From contig OY762308.1 in NCBI GenBank assembly GCA_963665555.2, forward strand, positions 3,339,627 through 3,403,626: DNA of 64,000 bases, read 5' to 3'. Made by a program: the position numbers and the translations under genes. Origin of the DNA: CAXXXW01 sp963665555. Its GTDB lineage: Bacteria; Pseudomonadota; Alphaproteobacteria; Thalassobaculales; Thalassobaculaceae. Shown here in pieces: positions 53,298 to 63,547 of this stretch. The notes beneath the pieces were generated by a model. The model saw only the letters and a program-made list of their open reading frames with translations, made no database searches and had not been told where the DNA came from. Every line of letters begins with the position of its first letter. Within the stretch, counting starts at the first letter, position 1.

Positions 53298-54590
53298 ATG
53301 GACAGGCAGGAAACCATCGAGGGCCGCGTCGCGGAAGACGCCGGCGCGGAGCGTTCGGGCACGGGTCCGTCGGCCTATGTGCCGGGTTTCGAGCTTACGG
53401 AGGGCCAGCCGCCGCCCATCGCGGCGAACGGGGGCCTGTCCTACATGTCCTTCGACAGGGACGGCGACGCGGGCACGGCCGCGGCCCTCGAGGCCGCGTT
53501 CCGGCAGATCGCCGAGGGGCGCGAGCGCGCCTTCGTCGAATCGATCGAAAACGCGCCCCCCGGCCCGATCGACACCGAATGGGGACCCGGCTTCCGCCGC
53601 TACGACGAGTGCCTCGCCTATATCCGCGAGCAGGGGATCGAGGCGCCGGAGGGCGGGCTGGCGCTGCCGCTGCGCTACACCGTCTTCGCGGAGCCGTCCT
53701 ACACCGTCGTGCCGTCCAACGCGCTGTGGCGCGACCCGGCGCGCGCGGACGAGGCCGAACTGCTGCGCGCCGCCGAGGGCGACCTCGGCCGGCGCAACCT
53801 CTACTTCCCGCAGACGATGCGCGACGCGCGCCGCATCGGGGAGTACTACCCCGGCCTGTCGCCCCGCAGCCCCGAATGCATGGACAGGCTCGGCGTCTCG
53901 CTGGCGCATATCGAGTCGAAATGCGAAAACTTCTACGACTCGGCGGAGGTCCAGCGCGTCTTCTACCCCGAGATCGAGAAGCTGCTGCTGGAGTTCTTCC
54001 CGGACGCGACCGACGCGCTGGTCTACAACCACGACGTCTTCGACAAGGAGTACACGGGCGACCGCACCGAGGACCAGGACGCCAGGAATCCCGGCGTCAA
54101 CGCCCGCTACGCCAACCTCGTCCACAACGACCTGAACGACAACAGCGGCCGCGTGCGCTGCCGCGAACTGCTGACGCGGAACCTGCGGAACTTCGGGCGC
54201 CGGCAGCACTACACGGAGGCGGACGCCGACGCGAAAATGTCGCGCCGCTTCATGTCGATCAACCTCGCCAAGCCGATGGAGACGGTGCAGCAGTTCCCCT
54301 TCGTGCTCTGCGCCTGGCCGTCCTTCGCCGACCAGCCCTACATCACCAACTACCGCATCTACGACGACCGGGTCGGCGAGACCACGCGCTTCACCTACCG
54401 CCCGGACCACGAGTGGTACTGGTTCCCCAGGCAGACGCCGACCGAGGTCTCGATGCTGAAATGCTACGACTCGGTGACCGACGGATCGGTGTCGCGCTGG
54501 TCGTTCCACACGGCCTGCATCGACCCGACCGTGCCGATCGACGCGCCCTGCCGCAAGAACGTCGTGGTCCGCTCCTACGTCTTCTTCTAG
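53298..54590 (+). CDS. CmcJ/AsaB-like (NvfI family) Fe(II)/2-oxoglutarate-type oxygenase
   Basis: This 430-residue protein matches the family of CmcJ (cephamycin methoxylation), fungal AsaB, and NvfI, which act in secondary metabolism. Family marks are LPLRYTVF, NLAKPMETVQQFPFVLCAW, DHEWYWFPRQTPTEVSMLKCYDS and FHTACIDP. A facial triad is visible as HND at residues 276-278 and His404. AAGGGGG lies five bases before ATG 53298; the ATG at 53293 is out of frame. It sits between prfA and prmC. The substrate is unknown; no biosynthetic cluster is beside it. Confidence 0.8.
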   Translation: MDRQETIEGRVAEDAGAERSGTGPSAYVPGFELTEGQPPPIAANGGLSYMSFDRDGDAGTAAALEAAFRQIAEGRERAFVESIENAPPGPIDTEWGPGFRRYDECLAYIREQGIEAPEGGLALPLRYTVFAEPSYTVVPSNALWRDPARADEAELLRAAEGDLGRRNLYFPQTMRDARRIGEYYPGLSPRSPECMDRLGVSLAHIESKCENFYDSAEVQRVFYPEIEKLLLEFFPDATDALVYNHDVFDKEYTGDRTEDQDARNPGVNARYANLVHNDLNDNSGRVRCRELLTRNLRNFGRRQHYTEADADAKMSRRFMSINLAKPMETVQQFPFVLCAWPSFADQPYITNYRIYDDRVGETTRFTYRPDHEWYWFPRQTPTEVSMLKCYDSVTDGSVSRWSFHTACIDPTVPIDAPCRKNVVVRSYVFF

Positions 54591-54622
54591 GAGCGCGGGG
54601 AGGCGCGGCGCGCGCGTTCCCG

Positions 54623-55489
54623 GTGGGCGCCGGGACGACGGCCGGGGCCGCGCTGGACGAGGCCGCGCGCCGGCTGCGCGCCGCCGGGGTCGAGAACCCG
54701 CGCCTCGACGCCCGGCTGCTGCTGGCCCACGCGCTGGAAACCCCGGGCGAGCGGTTCTACGGGCGCGAGGACGCGGCCGTCCCGGCCGGCGCGCTCCAAA
54801 CCTTCCGCCGCCTGGTCGAGCGCCGGCGCGCGCGCGAGCCGGTGTCGCGCATCCTGCGGCGGCGCGGCTTCCGGGACCTGGAGCTGGAGGTCGACCGGGC
54901 GACGCTCGATCCCCGGCCCGATTCCGAAACGCTGGTCGAGGCGGCGCTGGACGCCTTCCCGGACCGCGGCGCGCCGCTTCGCGCGCTCGACCTCGGGACC
55001 GGGACGGGATGCCTGCTGCTGGCCCTGCTGTCGGCGCGGCCCCGGGCGCGCGGGCTGGGCGTGGACATTTCGGCCGGCTGCGTCGCGGCCGCGTCCCGCA
55101 ACGCCGCGCGCCACGGCCTCGCCGGCCGCGCCCGTTTCCGGCGCGGCGACTGGACATCCGGCCTGGAGGGCGCCTTCGACATCGTGCTGTGCAACCCGCC
55201 CTACATCCCGACGGGCGCGATCGCCGGCCTGGCGCCGGAAGTCGCGCGCCACGAGCCGCGCCTCGCGCTCGACGGCGGCCCGGACGGCCTGGCGCCCCAT
55301 CGCCGCCTGCTGCCGGGACTCGCCGGCGCGCTGGCGCCGGGGGGGCGCGCCTTCGTCGAGGCCGGTCCCGGCCAGGGCGGGCCGATTCGCCGGATCGCGG
55401 CCGCGCACGGCCTCGCGGCGGCCGGAACGCGGGCCGATCTCGCCGGGCGGGAGCGCTGCGTCGTGCTGAAACGCGCGGATTCGCCATGA
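54623..55489 (+). CDS. prmC: peptide chain release factor N(5)-glutamine methyltransferase
   Basis: PrmC (288 residues) methylates the glutamine of the GGQ motif in release factors. The N-terminal helical domain leads to the SAM-binding motif LDLGTGTGCLLLALLS and the active-site NPPYIPTGAI motif. The GTG at 54623 begins the protein, 32 bases after the oxygenase stop, and the product ends near a short basic tail. Its partner prfA is two genes upstream. Confidence 0.93.
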   Translation: MGAGTTAGAALDEAARRLRAAGVENPRLDARLLLAHALETPGERFYGREDAAVPAGALQTFRRLVERRRAREPVSRILRRRGFRDLELEVDRATLDPRPDSETLVEAALDAFPDRGAPLRALDLGTGTGCLLLALLSARPRARGLGVDISAGCVAAASRNAARHGLAGRARFRRGDWTSGLEGAFDIVLCNPPYIPTGAIAGLAPEVARHEPRLALDGGPDGLAPHRRLLPGLAGALAPGGRAFVEAGPGQGGPIRRIAAAHGLAAAGTRADLAGRERCVVLKRADSP

Positions 55490-55515
55490 TTTCGCCGGAA
55501 TCCGCGAGTTTCCCC

Positions 55516-55544
55516 TTGGATCGCGCGCGAGACCCCGCTAGTCT
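55516..55544 (+). promoter_or_regulatory. candidate promoter of the DUF4167 gene
   Basis: TTGGAT (55516-55521) and TAGTCT (55539-55544) are separated by 17 bases in the 220-bp gap after prmC. The leader to the DUF4167 start would be about 160 bases. I see no gene in this gap. Confidence 0.4.
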
Positions 55545-55709
55545 CCCCCTCGCGGCGGTCGCCGGGCGGAACGGGAATTTCCGCCGGCCGCCCCCCGCGC
55601 GACGAGGATCGGGTCCCGCCGGCAAGGCGGCGGGACGGGCGCGGACAGCATCGGGCGGCGGGCGACAGGCGTCCCCGCCCGGACAGGACAACGGCGCGAA
55701 CGGTCGGAT

Positions 55710-56471
55710 ATGAGACAAGCTCCACACCCCAAACGCGGGCGGGGTCGCGGCGGCAATCGCCGCCCCGGCGGCGGCCACAACCGCAACCAGACTTTCGACA
55801 GCAACGGACCCGATGTGCGCATCCGCGGCAACGCGCACCAGGTGCACGAGAAGTACCTGACGCTGGCGCGCGACGCCTCGGCGAGCGGCGACCGGGTGCT
55901 CGCGGAAAGCTATTTCCAGCACGCGGAGCACTATTTCCGCATCCTGAACGCCTTCGCCGACGAGGCGGACGCGCGGGAGCGGCGCGCCAACGGCGCCGGC
56001 AACGGCCGGTTCCACGACGGCGAGCAGCCGCAGCCGGACCTCGGCGGCCGCGCGAACTTCTTCGGGGCCGCCGACGCGCCGGCGCCCGCTCCGGTCGCCG
56101 CGCCCGCGCCGGGAGAACCCGCGGGCGGCGCGGCGGAGCAGCCGGACGCCGCCCCCTTCGCGGCCGATCCCGCGCCGGTTCCCGACCGGCGCGCCCCGGC
56201 GCCGGCGCCCGCGCGCCGGAGCTTCGCGCCGATCCCGGACCCCGGCGCGGCCGAACCGGCGGCGCGGCCCGCGCTCACGCTCCGCCGGGGCGGCAACGGC
56301 GCGCTCCGCGCCCGCGAGGCCGCGCCCGATGCCGGCCCCCCGAACGGCGACGCGCCGGACGCCGCCCAGCGGGCGGACGCCCCGCCGCGACGCCCCGTCC
56401 GCCGCCCCCGCGCCCCCCGCCAACCCCAGGCCGAGGACACGCGCGACCCCGCCGGGCCGGCGGAGGAGTAG
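55710..56471 (+). CDS. DUF4167 domain-containing protein
   Basis: This 253-residue protein carries DUF4167, a domain known almost only from alphaproteobacteria. The N-terminus is rich in glycine, arginine and asparagine (RGRGGNRRPGGGHNRNQTF), suggesting RNA binding; the conserved core VRIRGNAHQVHEKYLTLARDA and ESYFQHAEHYFRIL follows. The rest is low-complexity alanine and proline with basic C-terminus. Function unproven. It typically lies near prfA/prmC, as here. Confidence 0.9.
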   Translation: MRQAPHPKRGRGRGGNRRPGGGHNRNQTFDSNGPDVRIRGNAHQVHEKYLTLARDASASGDRVLAESYFQHAEHYFRILNAFADEADARERRANGAGNGRFHDGEQPQPDLGGRANFFGAADAPAPAPVAAPAPGEPAGGAAEQPDAAPFAADPAPVPDRRAPAPAPARRSFAPIPDPGAAEPAARPALTLRRGGNGALRAREAAPDAGPPNGDAPDAAQRADAPPRRPVRRPRAPRQPQAEDTRDPAGPAEE

Positions 56472-56482
56472 GGGGCGGGGCG

Positions 56483-57682
56483 GTGAAGCGAGACCGTCCG
56501 GTGTCGTTCATCGACACGTTTTGCCCGCGGGGGCTGCTGTCCTTCCCGCCGGACATGGAGCCGGTGAAGCTCCAGCCCCTCAACATCCTGATCGGGCCGA
56601 ACGGATCGGGCAAAACCAACTTCATCGAGGCGCTGGCGCTCCTGCGCGCCCTCCCCACCGATTTCCAGGCGGCGGTCCGGGCGGCCGGCGGCGCCGACGA
56701 ACTCCTGTGGAAGGGCTGCGACACACGGCGATCAGCGAGCTTGGAAGCGCAGTGCTTTAGTGAATTTTTCGAATCTATTGATTGCGTTAGGTTTTATAGT
56801 ATGAATTTTTATTCCATAAATTTTGATCCATTTATTATCAAAGAACAGATTATGGAAAAATCAAAAGATGACAAAAACCCTGCGAAAACGGATTTGTACA
56901 AACACGATTTGGATAAATCAGAGTCATTTATTGTTTCTGGAAAACCCGAAAAAACGCACCTCGATAAATTTGACATATCTGCAACTCAGTCGGTTTTTTC
57001 CCAAGTAAAAGATAGAAATAAGTATCCCGAACTGCATCGTCTCGGCCAAAGATTCGGAAATATCGCCCTCTTTCGCGATTGGACATTCGGGCCGCATTCG
57101 GTCGCGCGCGCGCCGCGGCGAACCGACGATCCGTCCGACAGGCTCATGCCCGACGGCCGCAATCTCGCGCTTGTCCTGCAAGAAATCCTGCACCGCGACA
57201 GCCGGGCTTTCGACGCGGCGATGAAGCGTTTTCTCCCCCGTTACGAGCGTTTGTCCACCCGCGTCATCGGCGGCCGGATCGTGTTCTACCTGCACGAGGA
57301 GGGCCTGGACGGGGCGATTTCGGCGGACCGGATTTCCGACGGCACGCTGCGCTTCCTCGCCATTCTGGCCGCCATCTTCGCGCCCGACCCGCCGTCGCTG
57401 CTGTGCATCGAGGAGCCGGAACTCGGCCTCCACCCGGACGCGGTGGCGCTGCTCGGCGAACTCCTCGTCGAGGCCTCCGAACGGATGCAGATCGTCGTCG
57501 CCACCCACTCCGAAACGCTGCTCTCCGCTGTCAGCGGCCAGGTCGAATCGGTCCTGGTCTGCGAAAACGACGGCCGCGGAACCGAAATGCGGCATCTGGA
57601 ATACGACCGCCTGAAGATGTGGCTCGACGACTACCTGCTCGGCGACCTCTGGCGCATGGGCGAACTCGGCGGCAATCCGTGA
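56483..57682 (+). CDS. COG4637-type AAA ATPase, compositional mosaic
   Basis: This 399-residue ABC/OLD-like ATPase has Walker A GPNGSGKT near residues 39-46, Walker B LLCIEEPELGLHPD near 306-318, a signature ADRISDGTLRFLA, and a switch histidine ATHSETLLSA. The ending LWRMGELGGNP is typical of the family. Residues of about 88-190, between Walker A and the signature, are encoded by AT-rich DNA (14 of 60 GC at 56761-56820), while both ends are GC-rich. The gene overlaps the DUF4276 gene by four bases. Members of this pair occur in defence-related and mobile contexts; function here is not known. Confidence 0.88.
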   Translation: MKRDRPVSFIDTFCPRGLLSFPPDMEPVKLQPLNILIGPNGSGKTNFIEALALLRALPTDFQAAVRAAGGADELLWKGCDTRRSASLEAQCFSEFFESIDCVRFYSMNFYSINFDPFIIKEQIMEKSKDDKNPAKTDLYKHDLDKSESFIVSGKPEKTHLDKFDISATQSVFSQVKDRNKYPELHRLGQRFGNIALFRDWTFGPHSVARAPRRTDDPSDRLMPDGRNLALVLQEILHRDSRAFDAAMKRFLPRYERLSTRVIGGRIVFYLHEEGLDGAISADRISDGTLRFLAILAAIFAPDPPSLLCIEEPELGLHPDAVALLGELLVEASERMQIVVATHSETLLSAVSGQVESVLVCENDGRGTEMRHLEYDRLKMWLDDYLLGDLWRMGELGGNP

Positions 57683-58311
57683 GCCGGATTACGATTTACA
57701 TGGAGGGCGGCGGCGGCGGCTCGCAGGGCCGGGCCGCGCTGCGCCGGGAGATAAGCGCCTTCCTGAACCGCGGGAGCGCGGCCGGGGGGCGGCGCTGGAA
57801 ACTCGATGTCAGGCCCCGGGGCGGCCGGGCGGAGGCGTTTCGCGCCTTCGAGAACGCCATCGCGCACAGCCCGAAGGACGAAGTAACGATCCTTCTCGTC
57901 GATTCGGAAGGCCCGGTGACGGCCGCGACGCCTTCGGAGCATCTGCGGAACAGGAAGGGCGATGGTTGGAACCTCGCCACCGTGCCGGAGGAGCGCGTTC
58001 ACCTGATGGTCCAGACGATGGAAACCTGGATCGTCGCCGATCCCGAAACGCTGGCGGGCTGGTACGGGCCGGAGTTCCGCGCGAACAGCCTTCCGAGGGC
58101 ACAGGATCTGGAAACCGTTTCCAAAGCCCGTATCGCGGACGCTCTCGATCGCGCAACTGAGAGAACGACAAAGGGCCGCTATCGTAAAATCCAGCACGCC
58201 AGCGCGCTTCTGGCGAAGATCGACCCGGCCAGGGTCCGCGAGCGCTGCCGCCATTGCGCGCGGCTGTTCGACAAGCTCGCAAACCCTCTCGCCCCTCGCG
58301 CGCCCGCTTGA
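57679..58311 (+). CDS. DUF4276 family protein
   Basis: This 210-residue protein belongs to DUF4276, often viewed as a TOPRIM-like or nuclease-like partner of COG4637 ATPases. Visible parts are ITIYMEGGGGGSQGRAALRRE at the N-terminus, with an acidic residue in the TOPRIM-like position, LLVDSEGPV, HLMVQTMETWIVADPE, and KGRYRKIQHASALLAKID. The GTG start overlaps the ATPase stop (GTGA), so the two are translated together and probably form one complex. Confidence 0.85.
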   Translation: MSRITIYMEGGGGGSQGRAALRREISAFLNRGSAAGGRRWKLDVRPRGGRAEAFRAFENAIAHSPKDEVTILLVDSEGPVTAATPSEHLRNRKGDGWNLATVPEERVHLMVQTMETWIVADPETLAGWYGPEFRANSLPRAQDLETVSKARIADALDRATERTTKGRYRKIQHASALLAKIDPARVRERCRHCARLFDKLANPLAPRAPA

Positions 58312-58337
58312 CGACCGCCTCGCGCCGCCTCCGCCCG

Positions 58338-59108
58338 TCACTCCGCTTCGAGCAGTTCCGCCGCCGCGCCGGCCTCCAGCGTCCCGCCGCGCGCGACGAC
58401 GGCGTAGACGCCGCAATCCTCGTGGCCGTAGGCGTGGTTCATGCTTCGCGGAAGCGCCATGTCGCGTTCGCCCGTCGCCGGGTCCACATTGATGGCGGCG
58501 CAGCGGCCGGAGACCTCCTCGATCCGCAGTTCGACCCCGCCGCAGCGCAGCGTCCGGCCGACCCAGCTGAGCTCCTCCCAGGCCGGCGCGCCGTCCACCA
58601 GCACATTTGCGCGGAACCGCATCGGATCGACCTCGCGGCCCGCCACGCGGCCGAGGTCCCGCGCCGAGGCCAGGTTGACGATCGACACGAAAGGCGCGCG
58701 CGCGTCCGAAAACGGCTGCCCCCGGCTTTCCACCAGCCGCGCGCCGCCGCGCGCCCGCCGGCCCATATAGGCGTCGAGGAACTGCTCGACCGCCGCCCGG
58801 CCCGCCGGCTCGGTAATCGCGCCCCGGCTCACCTGGCGGCCGTTGCGCCGGATCGTCAGCATCCCGGACGCCGGATCGAACGCCGTGTCCAGCGCCGCCA
58901 GCCGCTCGTTCGACATCAGCTGCAGGAAGAAGCCCTTGGGCATCCAGCGCCCGTCCGCCGCGTCCGTCCGCCGCCCGCCGCCATGGGCGATGGCGAAGCG
59001 GCGGTCGTGCGGCAGCGCCTCCCCGGCCCGCAGCGCGACGCTGTCCAGCCGCTCGGCCGACAGCCCCTTCACCGGATAGCGGTGGATGGAATGGACGCGC
59101 AGGGTCAT
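58338..59108 (-). CDS. MOSC domain protein
   Basis: This 256-residue protein has an N-terminal MOSC beta-barrel region (VHSIHRYPVKGLSAERLDSVAL) and a C-terminal MOSC domain (DPMRFRANVLVDG, and GRCAAINVDPATGERD with the conserved cysteine). The family binds sulfur-carrying molybdenum cofactor and takes part in sulfur transfer or amidoxime reduction, like mARC and YcbX. No partner reductase lies beside it. It diverges from clpB. Confidence 0.9.
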   Translation of the reverse strand: MTLRVHSIHRYPVKGLSAERLDSVALRAGEALPHDRRFAIAHGGGRRTDAADGRWMPKGFFLQLMSNERLAALDTAFDPASGMLTIRRNGRQVSRGAITEPAGRAAVEQFLDAYMGRRARGGARLVESRGQPFSDARAPFVSIVNLASARDLGRVAGREVDPMRFRANVLVDGAPAWEELSWVGRTLRCGGVELRIEEVSGRCAAINVDPATGERDMALPRSMNHAYGHEDCGVYAVVARGGTLEAGAAAELLEAE

Positions 59109-59194
59109 GGCGCGGCCACAGTCCGGTTTCGCCGCGAGGCTGTCAACCGCCCCGGCTTGCGCCGCTTTGTCGCGCCGCCGCGCGGGGCCGGCCC

Positions 59195-59222
59195 CTTGTG
59201 TTGCAAATCGGGCACACCATAT
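59195..59222 (+). promoter_or_regulatory. candidate heat-shock (RpoH) promoter of clpB
   Basis: CTTG (59195-59198), an 18-base spacer and CCATAT (59217-59222) fit the alphaproteobacterial RpoH consensus (CTTG, 17-18 bases, CYTAT). It lies about 140 bases before clpB, a classic RpoH target. Confidence 0.5.
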
Positions 59223-59363
59223 GGAGGGGCGCGCCGGGAGGATCGCCGCGAGGCGGGGTCCTCCGGGTGGGGGAGCGAGGCCGCTCCCGCGGGACCGGCG
59301 CCGCCGCGAACGGGGCGCCGGGAACGACGCCGGCCGGAAGGCGGCGCGAAAGGAGTCGAGACG

Positions 59364-61994
<2,631 letters not shown>

Positions 61995-62091
61995 CGCGGC
62001 CCGGCCGCGCGGATTGCGCGGGGCGCGGCGGCGGGGCACACTCGCCCCCGCCGCGCCGGTCCGCGGCGCGGCTCCGGGAACGGGCAGGTGG

Positions 62092-62442
62092 ATGGGCGAA
62101 CGCGACGACCCGGCCGATCTCGCGCGGCGTTTCCTCGACCTCTGGCAGGACCAGGCGAGCGCGCTGGCGCGCGATCCCGAAACGGCCCGGGCCCTGGAGC
62201 GCTGGTTCGCGCTCTGGGCGGCTCCCGGCGCGCGGCCGGCGGGCGCGGGCGCGCCGCCGGGCGGCGATGACCGGCGCGGCGACGACAGCGGCGGCGCCGG
62301 CGGAGCCGCCGGCCCGACTGGGGCCGCGCCCGCTGCCGCTGCACCTGGCGACCGCGCTCCAGGCCTGGACGAGCTCGCGCGCCGCGTTCGAGACCTCGAG
62401 GAGCGGCTCGCCGCCCTGGAATCCGAACGGGACGGCGGGTAA
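62092..62442 (+). CDS. small coiled-coil protein overlapping the PHA-synthase-like gene
   Basis: A 116-residue protein with an N-terminal helical part (LARRFLDLWQDQASALARDPETARALERWF), a low-complexity Gly/Ala/Pro middle, and a C-terminal coiled coil (GLDELARRVRDLEERLAALES). This layout resembles small PHA-synthase-associated or granule-associated subunits (PhaE- or phasin-like). The last 176 bases are shared, in a different reading frame, with the start of the next gene. I judge it real because the coiled coil is regular. Confidence 0.65.
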   Translation: MGERDDPADLARRFLDLWQDQASALARDPETARALERWFALWAAPGARPAGAGAPPGGDDRRGDDSGGAGGAAGPTGAAPAAAAPGDRAPGLDELARRVRDLEERLAALESERDGG

Positions 62443-63547
62443 CGGGGCGGCCCGGCGCGCGCTGGCCGAAATCCTCGAACGCGCGGGCGCGGCCGAGGGC
62501 GGGGAGGCGGCGTTCCGGGCGGCGCTCGACGCCGAGGTCGCGCGCCGGACCGGCGCCCTGCTCGACGCGATCACCGCCTATCGCCGCCATCCCTACCGCC
62601 GCCCGCCCGACGGCGCCGGGACGGTCTGGAGCGACGGGACGACGCGCCTGCTGGCATATGGCGACGGCGCGGGCCGGCCGCTGCTGCTCGTCCCGTCGCT
62701 GGTCAACCGCCACTATGTGCTGGACCTCCCGCCGGGCCGGGGCCTGGTCTCCCACCTGGTCCGGGCGGGGTACGCCCCCTACACGGTGGACTGGGGCCGT
62801 CCGGGCGAGGTCGAGCGCGGCTTCGACCTGACCGACTATGTGGCCGGGCGGCTGGAGGGCGCGCTCGACGCGGTGCTGGACGCGACGGGCGCGCGGCCGG
62901 GCGTCGTCGGCTACTGCATGGGCGGGCTGCTGGCGCTGGCGCTGGCCGGGCGGCGCCGGCGCGACCTCTCCTGCCTGGTACTGCTGGCGACGCCGTGGGA
63001 CTTCTCCATCGGCCCGGCGCCGGCCCTGGTCGGCCTGTGGAAGCCGATGCTCGACTCCGCGCTCGACGCGCTCGGCGAACTGCCGACGGATATCGTGCAG
63101 GCGATGTTTTACGCCCTCGACCCCATGACCGTCGTTCGCAAGTTCCTGAAATTCGCCGAAATGGATAAGACCGGGCCGGAGGCGGAAGCCTTCGTCGCGC
63201 TGGAGGACTGGATCAACGACGGCGTGCCGCTGGCCGCCCCGGTCGCGCGGGAGGCGCTGTTCGGCTGGTACGGCGGGAACGCCCCGGCGCGGCGCGCCTG
63301 GCGGATCGCGGGGCGCCCGGTGGACCCGGCCGGGATCGACTTGCCGTGCCTCTCGTCGATCCCGTCGCGCGACCGGATCGTGCCGCCGGCCTCCTCGGCC
63401 GCGCTGGCGGCGGCGCTGCCGCGCTCCGACGCCTTGCGGGTTCCGCTGGGGCATATCGGCATGGCGGCGAGCGCCGGCGCGCGCGCGCGGGCCTGGGAGC
63501 CGATGGCGGCGTGGCTCGACGCGCATACGGAAGGGAAGGGCGGATGA
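62267..63547 (+). CDS. PHA-synthase-like alpha/beta hydrolase
   Basis: This 426-residue protein is an alpha/beta-hydrolase of the PhaC-like type. The nucleophile box is VGYCMGGLL with Cys217 in place of serine, as in PHA synthases and some PHB-associated enzymes. The segments SLVNRHYVLDL, VDWGRPGEVERGFDLTDYV and LATPWDFSIG agree. The late HIGM motif supplies the catalytic histidine. It starts inside the small coiled-coil gene and its stop overlaps the next start (ATGA). It may polymerise or transacylate 3-hydroxyacyl groups. Whether it is a true PHA synthase is not settled. Confidence 0.85.
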   Translation: MTGAATTAAAPAEPPARLGPRPLPLHLATALQAWTSSRAAFETSRSGSPPWNPNGTAGNGAARRALAEILERAGAAEGGEAAFRAALDAEVARRTGALLDAITAYRRHPYRRPPDGAGTVWSDGTTRLLAYGDGAGRPLLLVPSLVNRHYVLDLPPGRGLVSHLVRAGYAPYTVDWGRPGEVERGFDLTDYVAGRLEGALDAVLDATGARPGVVGYCMGGLLALALAGRRRRDLSCLVLLATPWDFSIGPAPALVGLWKPMLDSALDALGELPTDIVQAMFYALDPMTVVRKFLKFAEMDKTGPEAEAFVALEDWINDGVPLAAPVAREALFGWYGGNAPARRAWRIAGRPVDPAGIDLPCLSSIPSRDRIVPPASSAALAAALPRSDALRVPLGHIGMAASAGARARAWEPMAAWLDAHTEGKGG

